A DNA stretch of 64,000 nucleotides from UBA4085 sp964556755 (GTDB lineage: Bacteria; Acidobacteriota; Aminicenantia; Aminicenantales; UBA4085), in the NCBI GenBank assembly GCA_964556755.1, contig CAZKXI010000014.1:1-64000 (forward strand). Reading direction: 5' to 3'. The notes under the pieces are model-generated. The model was not told the origin of the DNA. It saw only the letters and a list, made by a program, of their open reading frames with translations, and searched no databases. Positions 55,518 to 63,393 of this stretch are shown here, one piece after another; position 1 is the stretch's first letter, and every line of letters begins with the position of its first letter. The position numbers and the translations under genes are program-made.

Positions 55518-57440
55518 TCAGGAGAGCGGCAGCCGGATGGTGAACGTCGTCCCCTCCCCCACCCGGCTGCGGACGTCGATGGCCCCGTGGTGGCGCTCGA
55601 CGACGCCGTAGACGGCCGGCAGGCCCAGGCCCGTCCCCTTGCCCTGCTCCTTGGTGGTGAAGAAGGGCTCGAAGAGGCGGGCCATATTCTCGGGCGGGAT
55701 GCCGACGCCGGTGTCGCTGACCCGGATGACGGCCCGCGGCGGATCGGCCTCCCGGGCGGTGCCGATGCGCAGGCGGCCGCCCTCGGGCATGGCATCCGCG
55801 GCGTTGACCGCCAGGTTGCCGATGACCTGCTTGATCTGGCTGGAGTCGACCGGGACCGGGGGCAGGTCGGGGTCGAACTCGCGGATGATCTCGACGTTCT
55901 GGAAGTGGACGTTCTTCTCCAGGATGCGCAGGGTCTCGTCGATGACCGCGTTCAGGTCGGTCGGCTCCTTGAGCGGCTCGTTCTCCCGGGCGAAGTCGAG
56001 GATGCCGCGGACGATCCTCCGGCAGCGCAGGGTCTCGTCCCGGATGACCCTCAGGTCCTCCTCGGCCGGCGTGCCCTTGAGATCCTCCATCAGCAGGCTG
56101 CTGTAGGTCAGGACGCCGGTCAGGGGATTGTTGATCTCGTGGGCGATGCCGGAGGCCAGCCGCCCCAGCGAGGCCAGCTTCTCGGACTTCAGGATGGTCC
56201 GCTCGGCCAGCTCCTGGAGCTTGCCGTCCCGCTCCTCGATGGCCCCGACCATGCGGTTGAAGCCCTCGGCGATGGCCTGGCTGTCGCTGTCGGCCTGGGC
56301 GTCGACCCCGATCCGGTGGTAGCTGCCGCGGGCCACGTCGGCCGTGGCCGCCAGGATGCGCCGGACCGGCTTGGTCGAGTTGTTGATCAGGTAGACCGCC
56401 AGCCCCAGGGCGATGAGCAGGGTCAGGCCGATGACCGAGAGGAACAGGAGCGTCGTCTTGCGGATGGCCAGGTCGAACTTGTCCTTGAGGACGCCGACAT
56501 AGAGCATGCCCAGGATCCGGCCGTCGATCTCCCGCAGCGGGCTGTACCCTGAGACGTACCACTTGTCCACGACGAAGGCCTGGCCGGTCCAGGTCTGGCC
56601 TTCCTCGTAGACCTTGCGGTAGACCTCTTCCGAGACCTGAGTCCCGATGGCCCGCCGCCCGGACCGGTCGGCGACGTTGGTCGTCACCCGGATGTCGCCC
56701 AGGAAGATGGTCGCCGCCCCGACCTCGCGGCCGTCGATGCGCTCCTCCTTGAAGACCAGGCGCTTGAAACGGTCGATGAAGCGGTCGTTGTTGTTCAGCA
56801 GGACGGCGGCGTAGAGGACGCCGACCATGCGGCCTTCGGCGAAGATGGGCGCGGCCGCCTTCATGACCAGGGCCCGGTCCTCGGTCTGGGAGTCGCGCGT
56901 GCGGGCCAGGGGCGTCGGGACGACCTGGATGATGGTCCGCTCGGCCAGGTCGGCGCCCTCCCGGCGGATGTTCTCGTAGCCCAGGATGCCAGTCCCCGCG
57001 GCCGGCCGGCGGTTGCGCAGGATCCACTGGATGTAGCGGTAGCTGGCCACGCTGTCGCCCCAGGCGTCGAAGTTGTTGGCCCGGACCAGGATGGTGCCGT
57101 CGGGATTGACCACGTTGACGATGTCGAAGCCGAACTCGGCCTTGATCTGGGCCAGCTTGTCGTAAAGGTAGCGGCGGTCGCGGTCGGCCGCCGCCCTGAC
57201 GATCTCGGCCGTCTTGGCCAGGTACTCGACGATCTGGAGGCGCTTCTGGACCTCCTCCTCGTACAGCTCCGTCGTGGCCGCCAGGGCGTTGCGGACGGTA
57301 TCGCCGCCCTCGCGGACCACGTTGGTGTTGATGACGTTGAGACCGATGATCAGGGACAGCGTCCCCAGCAGGGCCACGATCGCGACCAGGCTGACGACCA
57401 GCTTGACCCGAATATTGGCCCGGCGGAAGGGTCGGATCAT
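55518..57440 (-). CDS. Cache-domain membrane sensor histidine kinase
   Basis: This 640-residue kinase has a first membrane helix (about 12-35) and a large extracytoplasmic Cache-type domain (about 40-325; WYVSGYSPLREIDGRILGMLYVG is typical). The second helix is at about 328-352, followed by a HAMP segment, then H434 (GIAHEINNPLTG), NLAVNAADAMPEGG, DTGVGIPPENMARLFEPFFTTK and GTGLGLPAVYGVV. It would sense a small extracellular ligand. The ATG overlaps the stop of the response regulator by four bases. Confidence 0.94.
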   Translation of the reverse strand: MIRPFRRANIRVKLVVSLVAIVALLGTLSLIIGLNVINTNVVREGGDTVRNALAATTELYEEEVQKRLQIVEYLAKTAEIVRAAADRDRRYLYDKLAQIKAEFGFDIVNVVNPDGTILVRANNFDAWGDSVASYRYIQWILRNRRPAAGTGILGYENIRREGADLAERTIIQVVPTPLARTRDSQTEDRALVMKAAAPIFAEGRMVGVLYAAVLLNNNDRFIDRFKRLVFKEERIDGREVGAATIFLGDIRVTTNVADRSGRRAIGTQVSEEVYRKVYEEGQTWTGQAFVVDKWYVSGYSPLREIDGRILGMLYVGVLKDKFDLAIRKTTLLFLSVIGLTLLIALGLAVYLINNSTKPVRRILAATADVARGSYHRIGVDAQADSDSQAIAEGFNRMVGAIEERDGKLQELAERTILKSEKLASLGRLASGIAHEINNPLTGVLTYSSLLMEDLKGTPAEEDLRVIRDETLRCRRIVRGILDFARENEPLKEPTDLNAVIDETLRILEKNVHFQNVEIIREFDPDLPPVPVDSSQIKQVIGNLAVNAADAMPEGGRLRIGTAREADPPRAVIRVSDTGVGIPPENMARLFEPFFTTKEQGKGTGLGLPAVYGVVERHHGAIDVRSRVGEGTTFTIRLPLS

Positions 57441-57841
57441 GGCAGCAGGCGCCGGATGACGGCCAGCAGCTCATCGATGTCCACCGGCTTGGTCAGGAAG
57501 GCTTCCACGCCCGGCAGGAAGTTATCCCCCGGGTCGAGGCTGAAGCGCGAGTTGGTGACCTGGCCGATGGCCGTCAGGATGACCAGGGGCACGCCGCGAA
57601 CCTCGGCGTAGCGCGAGCCGGGCCGGGAGCTGCGAATCTGGTCCGCCACCTCGAAGCCGGCCGTGTCGGTCTCCATCATCACATCCAGGATGACCAGGTC
57701 GGGCCGCTCGGCCAGGACGGCCTTGAGGCCCTCGGAGCCGCGGTAGGCCGCCGCCGTCCGGTAGCCCTGGCTCTGCAGGACCTGGGACAGGGTCTCGACC
57801 AGGTCGCGGTCGTCGTCGACGATGAGAATGGTCTTGGCCAT
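57437..57841 (-). CDS. Stand-alone response regulator receiver
   Basis: This 134-residue protein is a single receiver domain: DDD near residue 10, phospho-acceptor D53 (LVILDVMME), Thr in LVILTAIG and the Lys of TKPVD. No output domain is present. It starts nine bases after the hydrogenase small-subunit stop, with its ribosome-binding site GAGGTG overlapping that stop region. It is therefore translated from the hydrogenase transcript. Confidence 0.95.
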   Translation of the reverse strand: MAKTILIVDDDRDLVETLSQVLQSQGYRTAAAYRGSEGLKAVLAERPDLVILDVMMETDTAGFEVADQIRSSRPGSRYAEVRGVPLVILTAIGQVTNSRFSLDPGDNFLPGVEAFLTKPVDIDELLAVIRRLLP

Positions 57842-57850
57842 GTCCGCACC

Positions 57851-58387
57851 TCAGTCCTTGAGAAGCTCGTAGATGGCGTTGCGGTCCTGCCAGGCCTTAG
57901 TCCGCAGCGAGGCGTCCAGGGGGAACTCGACCTGCTTCAGCTCGACCGGGGCCGACTTCTGGTCGACCAGGCCCAGGGCCAGGGCGACGCCGAAGAGGAT
58001 GGCCTCGGGCCGGGGCGGGCAGCCCGGGATATAGTAGTCCACCGGGACCGCCGTGGCCCCGCCGCCGGTGACGTGGTAGGTGTCGAACCAGCAGCCGCCG
58101 CCGACGGCGCAGGAGCCGACGCCGAAGACCCGCTTGGGCGCGGGAATGGCCTCGTAGGCCCGTCGGACCAGAGGCAGCGTCGGGCGGGTCACCGCCCCCG
58201 ACAGCAGCATGGCGTCGGCGTGGCGGGGCGAGCCGACCAGCTTGATGCCGAACCGCTCGACGTCGTAGAAGGGGGTCAGGATGTTGAGGATCTCGATGTC
58301 GCAGCCGTTGCAGGCCCCGCTGTTGCAGTGATAGACCCAGAGGGACTTGGGGAAGGCCTTGCGGGCGAGTCGGGTCAGCATGGTCAT
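57851..58387 (-). CDS. [NiFe]-hydrogenase small subunit, group 4 (NuoB-like)
   Basis: This 178-residue subunit has the proximal [4Fe-4S] cluster ligands C26 and C29 (CNSGACNGCD), C93 (GVGSCA) and C123 (IPGCPPRPE). The short length without extra clusters is typical of energy-converting Ech/Mbh/Hyc-type enzymes. It passes electrons between the ferredoxin-like subunit and the Ni-Fe site. The ATG overlaps the ferredoxin-subunit stop by four bases. Confidence 0.93.
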   Translation of the reverse strand: MTMLTRLARKAFPKSLWVYHCNSGACNGCDIEILNILTPFYDVERFGIKLVGSPRHADAMLLSGAVTRPTLPLVRRAYEAIPAPKRVFGVGSCAVGGGCWFDTYHVTGGGATAVPVDYYIPGCPPRPEAILFGVALALGLVDQKSAPVELKQVEFPLDASLRTKAWQDRNAIYELLKD

Positions 58388-58929
58388 CCCTCCATCCGGC
58401 CGGGCCGCTCGAAGGTCTCGGTCGCGGCCAGGGCCTCCGGTTCGAAGCGCTCGCTCGTCCGGCGCAGGACGGTCCGCGCCTCGAGGCTGTCGTAGCGCCA
58501 GCCGCGCAGACCGAGGCGATCGACGGGGTTGCGGTTCTCCATGTCGTAGCAGCGGCCGCAGCGGCTGCAGGTCAGCATGAACAGCTCCAGGCTCTGGCTG
58601 ACGTCGCGGCGGTCGCCGGTGGCCAGCTCGAACTCCGGCGACATCGTGATGGCCTTCTCCGGGCAGAGATCGGCGCAGCGGCCGCAGTAGGTGCAGCGCG
58701 AGCCGTCGTAGAGAAGAATCCGGATCTCCGGGCAGACGTCGCGCAGGAGAATGGTCCGGGCCGGGCAGTGGTCGGCGCAGCCGCCGCAGCCGACGCACTG
58801 GGTGTGGTCCCAGACCGGCCGGCCGCGGAAGTCCTTGGGCGCCGGCCGAGGCTGCCGGGGATAGGCCAGCGTCACCCGGCCGGGCCGCAGGGCCAGGACG
58901 ATCTGCTTGAGCTTGCTTGAGATCCACAT
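58384..58929 (-). CDS. Hydrogenase ferredoxin-like subunit (HycF/NuoI-like)
   Basis: This 181-residue protein has two [4Fe-4S] motifs (C45, C48, C51, C55 and C79, C82, C85, C89). There is also an extra Cys trio, C121, C124 and C127 (CSRCGRC), not part of the standard NuoI pattern. The N-terminal amphipathic region would dock to the membrane subunit. It wires the small subunit to the electron donor. Confidence 0.92.
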   Translation of the reverse strand: MWISSKLKQIVLALRPGRVTLAYPRQPRPAPKDFRGRPVWDHTQCVGCGGCADHCPARTILLRDVCPEIRILLYDGSRCTYCGRCADLCPEKAITMSPEFELATGDRRDVSQSLELFMLTCSRCGRCYDMENRNPVDRLGLRGWRYDSLEARTVLRRTSERFEPEALAATETFERPGRMEG

Positions 58930-58942
58930 CGGGGTGTACTCC

Positions 58943-59854
58943 CTACCATCCCTTGGCCGCCAGGCCGACGGCGGCCAGGGACCAGACGATGAGGATGGCG
59001 TAGTAGCGGACCGCCTGGTCGATCCGCAGGCGGGGGTTGGTGGCCCCGACCAAGCCGATCAGCCCGAAGACGACGGCCATGGCCAGGAGCTGCAGGAGCA
59101 GGTCGAGCGGATAGACCCCGGTCCGCAGGAAGGGCAGGAAGACCGAGACGAAGAGCCAGGCGTAGAACATCCGCTTCATCATGGCCGACCACTTGAAGAG
59201 GGCCAGGTCGGGCCCGCTGTACTCGATCATCGGGCCGTCCAGCAGCTCGATCTCGGCCTCGGCGATGTCGAAAGGCTGGCGGCCGGCGAAGGCCTGCAGG
59301 GCCAGCAGATAGACGGCCAGCATCAGGACGGTCGAGACGCCGTAGCCGGCCCCCTCGATGTGAGGCATGGCCGCCGCCAGGGTCAGGGTCTTCAGCTTGA
59401 CCGCGCCCAGGATGAGGGTCATGGCCAGCACCGGCTCGACCATGATCATGGTCACCATCTCGCGGCTGGCCCCGATCAGGCCGAAGGTGTTGCGGCCGGC
59501 CAGGGCCCCCAGCAGGACGGCCACCCCGCCCAGGGTCAGCAGGTAGACGACGAGCACGCCGTCCAGCCCCCCGGCCAAGGCGTTGGCCCGGAAGCCGAAC
59601 GGGACGGCGGCGGCCACCGCCAGGATGGAGGCGAAGGCCAGCAGCGGGGCGAAGCGGAAGGGCCAGGTGTCGGACGAGACGAGGCGCTGCTTGCCCAGCA
59701 GCTTGAGCAGGTCGTAGTAGGGCTGGACGAGCGGCGGGCCCTGCCGGGACTGGATGCGGGCGGTCAGCTTCCGCAGGAGGCCCTCGAACAGGGGGGCCAG
59801 CAGAAGGAAGAGGAGCAGGTTGATCAGGGGTTGGATCAAGCGCATGGCCGGCAC
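58943..59854 (-). CDS. Hydrogenase membrane subunit, NuoH-like (HycD/EchB type)
   Basis: This 303-residue protein has about eight hydrophobic helices and conserved loop motifs of complex I subunit H: RIQSRQGPPLVQPYYDLLKLLGKQ near residue 33 and QPFDIAEAEIELLDGPMIEYSG near 217. It anchors the peripheral hydrogenase arm and takes part in ion translocation. GTG at 59854 has AAGGAG five bases upstream and follows the large-subunit stop by one base. ATG at 59845 is the alternative. Confidence 0.93.
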   Translation of the reverse strand: MPAMRLIQPLINLLLFLLLAPLFEGLLRKLTARIQSRQGPPLVQPYYDLLKLLGKQRLVSSDTWPFRFAPLLAFASILAVAAAVPFGFRANALAGGLDGVLVVYLLTLGGVAVLLGALAGRNTFGLIGASREMVTMIMVEPVLAMTLILGAVKLKTLTLAAAMPHIEGAGYGVSTVLMLAVYLLALQAFAGRQPFDIAEAEIELLDGPMIEYSGPDLALFKWSAMMKRMFYAWLFVSVFLPFLRTGVYPLDLLLQLLAMAVVFGLIGLVGATNPRLRIDQAVRYYAILIVWSLAAVGLAAKGW

Positions 59855-59855
59855 C

Positions 59856-61526
59856 TCATCTCCTTCCGGCCCGCGACAGGGCGGTCAGGTCGGCTCGATT
59901 CAGGATCCGGGTTCGGCCCGTGCCGCGGTCGGTGACCACGGCCCGGTCGGTGCAGGAGAAGCAGGGATCGATGCTGCCGACGATGATCGGAAAGTCGGCG
60001 AACTGGTTGTTCAGGACCATCCGCGGCACGGCCTGCAGATTGGTGTAGGTGGGGGCCCTCACCCGCCAGCGGTCGGGCCGGTTCTCCTCACCCGTGACGA
60101 CGTAGTGGACCGACTCGCCGCGCGGGGCTTCGACCAGCGACAGGCCGTGGCGGTAGGCCGGCAGGGCCTCCCCCGGCACGGCCAGGATCGGGCCGGCCGG
60201 CATCTTGTCCAGGGCCTGACGCATGATCTTGATCGACTCGAAGACCTCCAGCAGCCGGACCAGGACCGTGCCCCAGACGTCGCCGGAGTCGGCGGTCGGG
60301 ACGTCGAAGGCCAGCTCGTCGTAGGCGGCGTAGGGGTGGTCGCGCCGGGCGTCCATGTCGATGCCGCGGGCCCGGGCCACCGGCCCCAACAGGCTCCACA
60401 GCTCGGCCTCGGCCCGGGGCATGTGCCCGACGCCCTTGGTCCGGCGGTGGATGGAGGAGTCCTTGAGGATGGCCGCCTTCAGGCCCAGGACCTCGGTCTC
60501 GACCTTGGCCAGCACGGCCCGCATGTCCTCGGCCGTCTCGGGCGCGATGTCCCGCCGGACGCCGCCCAGGACCACCATGCCGTAGGTCTTGCGGTTCCCG
60601 GTGATCCGCTCGGACAGCCACATGACCGGCTCGCGGACCCGCCAGGCGTGCATGAAGACGGTGTCGAAGCCGATCAGGTGGCCGGCCACGCCGAGCCAGA
60701 GGAGATGGGAGTGGATGCGCTCCAGCTCCAGCATCAGGACCCGGATGAAGCGGGCCCGGCGCGGCACGTCCAGCCCGGCGGCGGCCTCCACGGCCTGGGC
60801 GTAGGCGGTGGCATGGACCGAGCCGCAGATGCCGCAGATCCGCTCGGCCACGAAGGGCACCTCGTTGTAGCTGACCTGGGTCTGGCAGAGCTTCTCGATG
60901 CCGCGATGGACCATGAAGCCGCGGTAATCGCAGCCCTTGATGGTCTCCCCGTCGACGAAGACGGCGAAGTGCTCCGGCTCGTGCAGGCTGGTGTGGAACG
61001 GCCCGACCGGGATCGTGGTCGTCCCCGGGGGGGCCTCGTCCAGCTGGTAGGCCACGTCCTCGGCCGCGGGCGGCATCAAGTTGTAGGGGACTTCGCGGCG
61101 CAAGGGGTAGATGCCGTCCGGCCAATCGTCGGCCAGGACGAGCTTCTTGGGCTTGGGGTGGCCCGGGAAGGAGAAGCCGAGCAGGTCGCGGGCCTCGCGC
61201 TCGCTCCAGCCCGCGGCCGGGATGTCGGGCGTGATGGACGGAAACTCGGGCGATTCGGCCGGCGCGCAAGCCCGGATCTGGACGGTCCAGCCGTCCCGGT
61301 CGAAGGCGAACAAGTGGATCAGGCCGAAGCCGAGCCCTCGGGACCGGTCGTCGGTCCCGACGCTGACCTGGTAGCGGGCGCCCAGCCCGGCCAGGCGGCG
61401 GGCGATCTCGGGCAGGCGGGCTCTCGGGACGTCCAGGAGCATCCGCCCGGGAGCGGCCGGATCGGGACCGGCCAGGTCCGGTCCGAGCTCGGTCCTCAGG
61501 GTGGCCAGAAGAGTCTCGGAAGTCAT
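59856..61526 (-). CDS. [NiFe]-hydrogenase large subunit with fused NuoC-like domain (HycE-like)
   Basis: This 556-residue protein has an N-terminal NuoC-like domain (residues 1-145, with GWSEREARDLLGFSFPGHP). The NuoD-like catalytic domain follows. All four Ni ligands are present: C231 and C234 (ERICGICGSVH) and C522 and C525 (DPCFSC). This is therefore a true hydrogenase, not a complex I relative. About 30 residues follow the last Cys and may be removed on maturation; no maturation genes are in the window. The HycE-like fusion occurs in formate hydrogenlyase and several group 4 enzymes. Confidence 0.95.
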   Translation of the reverse strand: MTSETLLATLRTELGPDLAGPDPAAPGRMLLDVPRARLPEIARRLAGLGARYQVSVGTDDRSRGLGFGLIHLFAFDRDGWTVQIRACAPAESPEFPSITPDIPAAGWSEREARDLLGFSFPGHPKPKKLVLADDWPDGIYPLRREVPYNLMPPAAEDVAYQLDEAPPGTTTIPVGPFHTSLHEPEHFAVFVDGETIKGCDYRGFMVHRGIEKLCQTQVSYNEVPFVAERICGICGSVHATAYAQAVEAAAGLDVPRRARFIRVLMLELERIHSHLLWLGVAGHLIGFDTVFMHAWRVREPVMWLSERITGNRKTYGMVVLGGVRRDIAPETAEDMRAVLAKVETEVLGLKAAILKDSSIHRRTKGVGHMPRAEAELWSLLGPVARARGIDMDARRDHPYAAYDELAFDVPTADSGDVWGTVLVRLLEVFESIKIMRQALDKMPAGPILAVPGEALPAYRHGLSLVEAPRGESVHYVVTGEENRPDRWRVRAPTYTNLQAVPRMVLNNQFADFPIIVGSIDPCFSCTDRAVVTDRGTGRTRILNRADLTALSRAGRR

Positions 61527-61530
61527 GGGC

Positions 61531-63393
61531 TTATTCCTTGGGCGAGGTCCGGCCGCCGGTCCAGCGGAAGAGGTCCTTGAGCGCGGCGAACATGCCCCGA
61601 TCGGTGAAGCGGGTCCGCTCGTCCAGGTCCCGGTAGCCGCACAGCCAAGTCGGGACGGCCTGTTCCTTGGACCCCGCCGAGCGGCGGATCCAGGCGCCCA
61701 GGATCAGGGCCAGGGCGAGCAGGGCCAAGACAAGGAGCGGCGAGACAGCGGCGCCGGCGGCCGGCCCGAGAAGGCTCTCGATCCGCAGGCCGGAGGCCGA
61801 GGCGCCGAAGGCCCGGCTCCAGGCGCCCGTCTCGAAGAACCCGCCCAGGATGAATCCCGCGGAGTGGCCGAGCGCGGCGGCGATGAAGCGCACGAAAAGG
61901 AACGGCAGGAGCCCCTGGGCCAGGCAGAGGACCGCCAGCCCGATCTTGGCCGCCAGCATCGAGGCCGGGACCTCGCGAAGGGGCCGGGCGGCCGAAGCCT
62001 CGGCGCCGGAAGCGGTGAAGGCCAGGCCGAAGAACTTGACGTAGCAGGCCAGGGTCACGGCGCTGGTGAAGAGGGCGACGATCCCGAACGGGACCAGCAT
62101 GACCCAGCCGTCGCCGGCCAAGAGGGTCGAGGAGATGACGGCCCACTTGCTGGCGAAGCCGCTGCCCGGTGGCATGCCGGCCACGGCCAGGGACGCCAGC
62201 GCGGCCAGGGCGGCGCTGACGGGCATCCACCGGACCAGCCCGCCCAGCCGGTTGAGGTCCCGGGTTCCCGCGGCGTACTCCAGGCTGCCGCCGGTCAGGA
62301 AGAGAAGGCCTTTGAAGATGGCGTGGTTGAGGGCGTGGAGGAGAGCGCCCAGGACGGCCGCCACGGCCAGCCCGACCAGGGCCGGCTCGTCGGAGTCGGC
62401 CAAGAACAGGGCCGCCCCCAAGCCCAGGACGATATAGCCGATCTGGCCGATGGAGCTGTAGGCCAGCAGCCGCTTGGCGTCGCTTTGCTTGACGGATTGG
62501 AGCGTCCCGATAAAGAGCGTCGCCGTGCCGAACGCGGCCAGCAGCCCGCCCCAGAGGCGCGGGTCGAAGCCCGCCCCCGCGGCCGGAGCCAGGAAGAAGA
62601 AGATCCGGACCAGGCCGAAGATGCCGGTCTTGGCCATGGCCCCGCTGAAGAGGGCGGAGACGGGCGACGGCGCGGCGGTGTAAGCGTCTGGAAGCCATAG
62701 CTGTCCGAGCGGGAAGACGCCGGCCTTGAGGCCGAAGCCCAAGGCCAGCAGGCCCAAGGCCGCGACGAGGGCGGCCGGGCTGAGGCCGGCCGCCTTGAGG
62801 CCGAGAGCGTGGAGCGAGTCGCCGGCGCGGCCGCCCAGAAGGAATCCGGCCCCGACGATCAGGGCCCAGGCCGCTTCCATCAGGAGCAGGTAGCGGACGG
62901 AGGCCCGCAGGCAGGACCTGTCCCGGCGCTCGAAGCGGATCAGGAGAAAGGAGGCGATAGCCATGATCTGCCAGGCCAGGCTGAAGCCGATGGACAGGTC
63001 GTCGATGGTCGTCAGGGCGGCCAGGCCGAGGACGAAGAGAGGCAGGCGGAAGTAGTAGCCCCGTACGCTCAGCCCCGGGTGGAGGTCCATGTACCGGATG
63101 GAGTAGAGGGCCGAGGCCGCGGTCAGGACCGCGATCATGAGCAGGAAGAGGCCGGACAGTCCGTCGATCAGAAAGGGAACCGCGAAGGGGCCGATCCGGA
63201 CCAGGACGGCCTCCTCCATGCCGCGGCCGGTCGCCGCTCGCAGGCCGGTCCAGGCCAAGAAGCCGGCCGCCTCGGCCGCCAGGGCGAAGTGGAGCCAGCC
63301 GGCGAAGCGGCGGGACTTGGCCGTCAGGGAGGCCAGGACGGCGGCCGCGACCAGGAGGAGGAAGGACAGGAAGAGCGGGGTCAGGAGTCTCAT
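61531..63393 (-). CDS. Hydrogenase antiporter-like membrane subunit (HycC/HyfB, NuoL/M family)
   Basis: This 620-residue, strongly hydrophobic protein has the NuoL/M core: LWLPDAYTAAPSPVSALFSGAMAKTGIFGLVR, SDAKRLLAYSSIGQIGYI and NHAIFKGLLFLTGGSLEYAAGTRDLNRLGGL. These contain the helix-borne Lys and His positions used for proton or sodium movement. Extra C-terminal helices are as in HyfB. Its ATG (63391-63393) overlaps the upstream stop by one base, and the large subunit starts four bases after its stop. Confidence 0.93.
   Translation of the reverse strand: MRLLTPLFLSFLLLVAAAVLASLTAKSRRFAGWLHFALAAEAAGFLAWTGLRAATGRGMEEAVLVRIGPFAVPFLIDGLSGLFLLMIAVLTAASALYSIRYMDLHPGLSVRGYYFRLPLFVLGLAALTTIDDLSIGFSLAWQIMAIASFLLIRFERRDRSCLRASVRYLLLMEAAWALIVGAGFLLGGRAGDSLHALGLKAAGLSPAALVAALGLLALGFGLKAGVFPLGQLWLPDAYTAAPSPVSALFSGAMAKTGIFGLVRIFFFLAPAAGAGFDPRLWGGLLAAFGTATLFIGTLQSVKQSDAKRLLAYSSIGQIGYIVLGLGAALFLADSDEPALVGLAVAAVLGALLHALNHAIFKGLLFLTGGSLEYAAGTRDLNRLGGLVRWMPVSAALAALASLAVAGMPPGSGFASKWAVISSTLLAGDGWVMLVPFGIVALFTSAVTLACYVKFFGLAFTASGAEASAARPLREVPASMLAAKIGLAVLCLAQGLLPFLFVRFIAAALGHSAGFILGGFFETGAWSRAFGASASGLRIESLLGPAAGAAVSPLLVLALLALALILGAWIRRSAGSKEQAVPTWLCGYRDLDERTRFTDRGMFAALKDLFRWTGGRTSPKE

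Noticed and set aside
59856..61526. Complex I NuoCD subunit
   Set aside because: Both CxxC pairs that bind nickel are present (C231/C234, C522/C525), so it is a hydrogenase.
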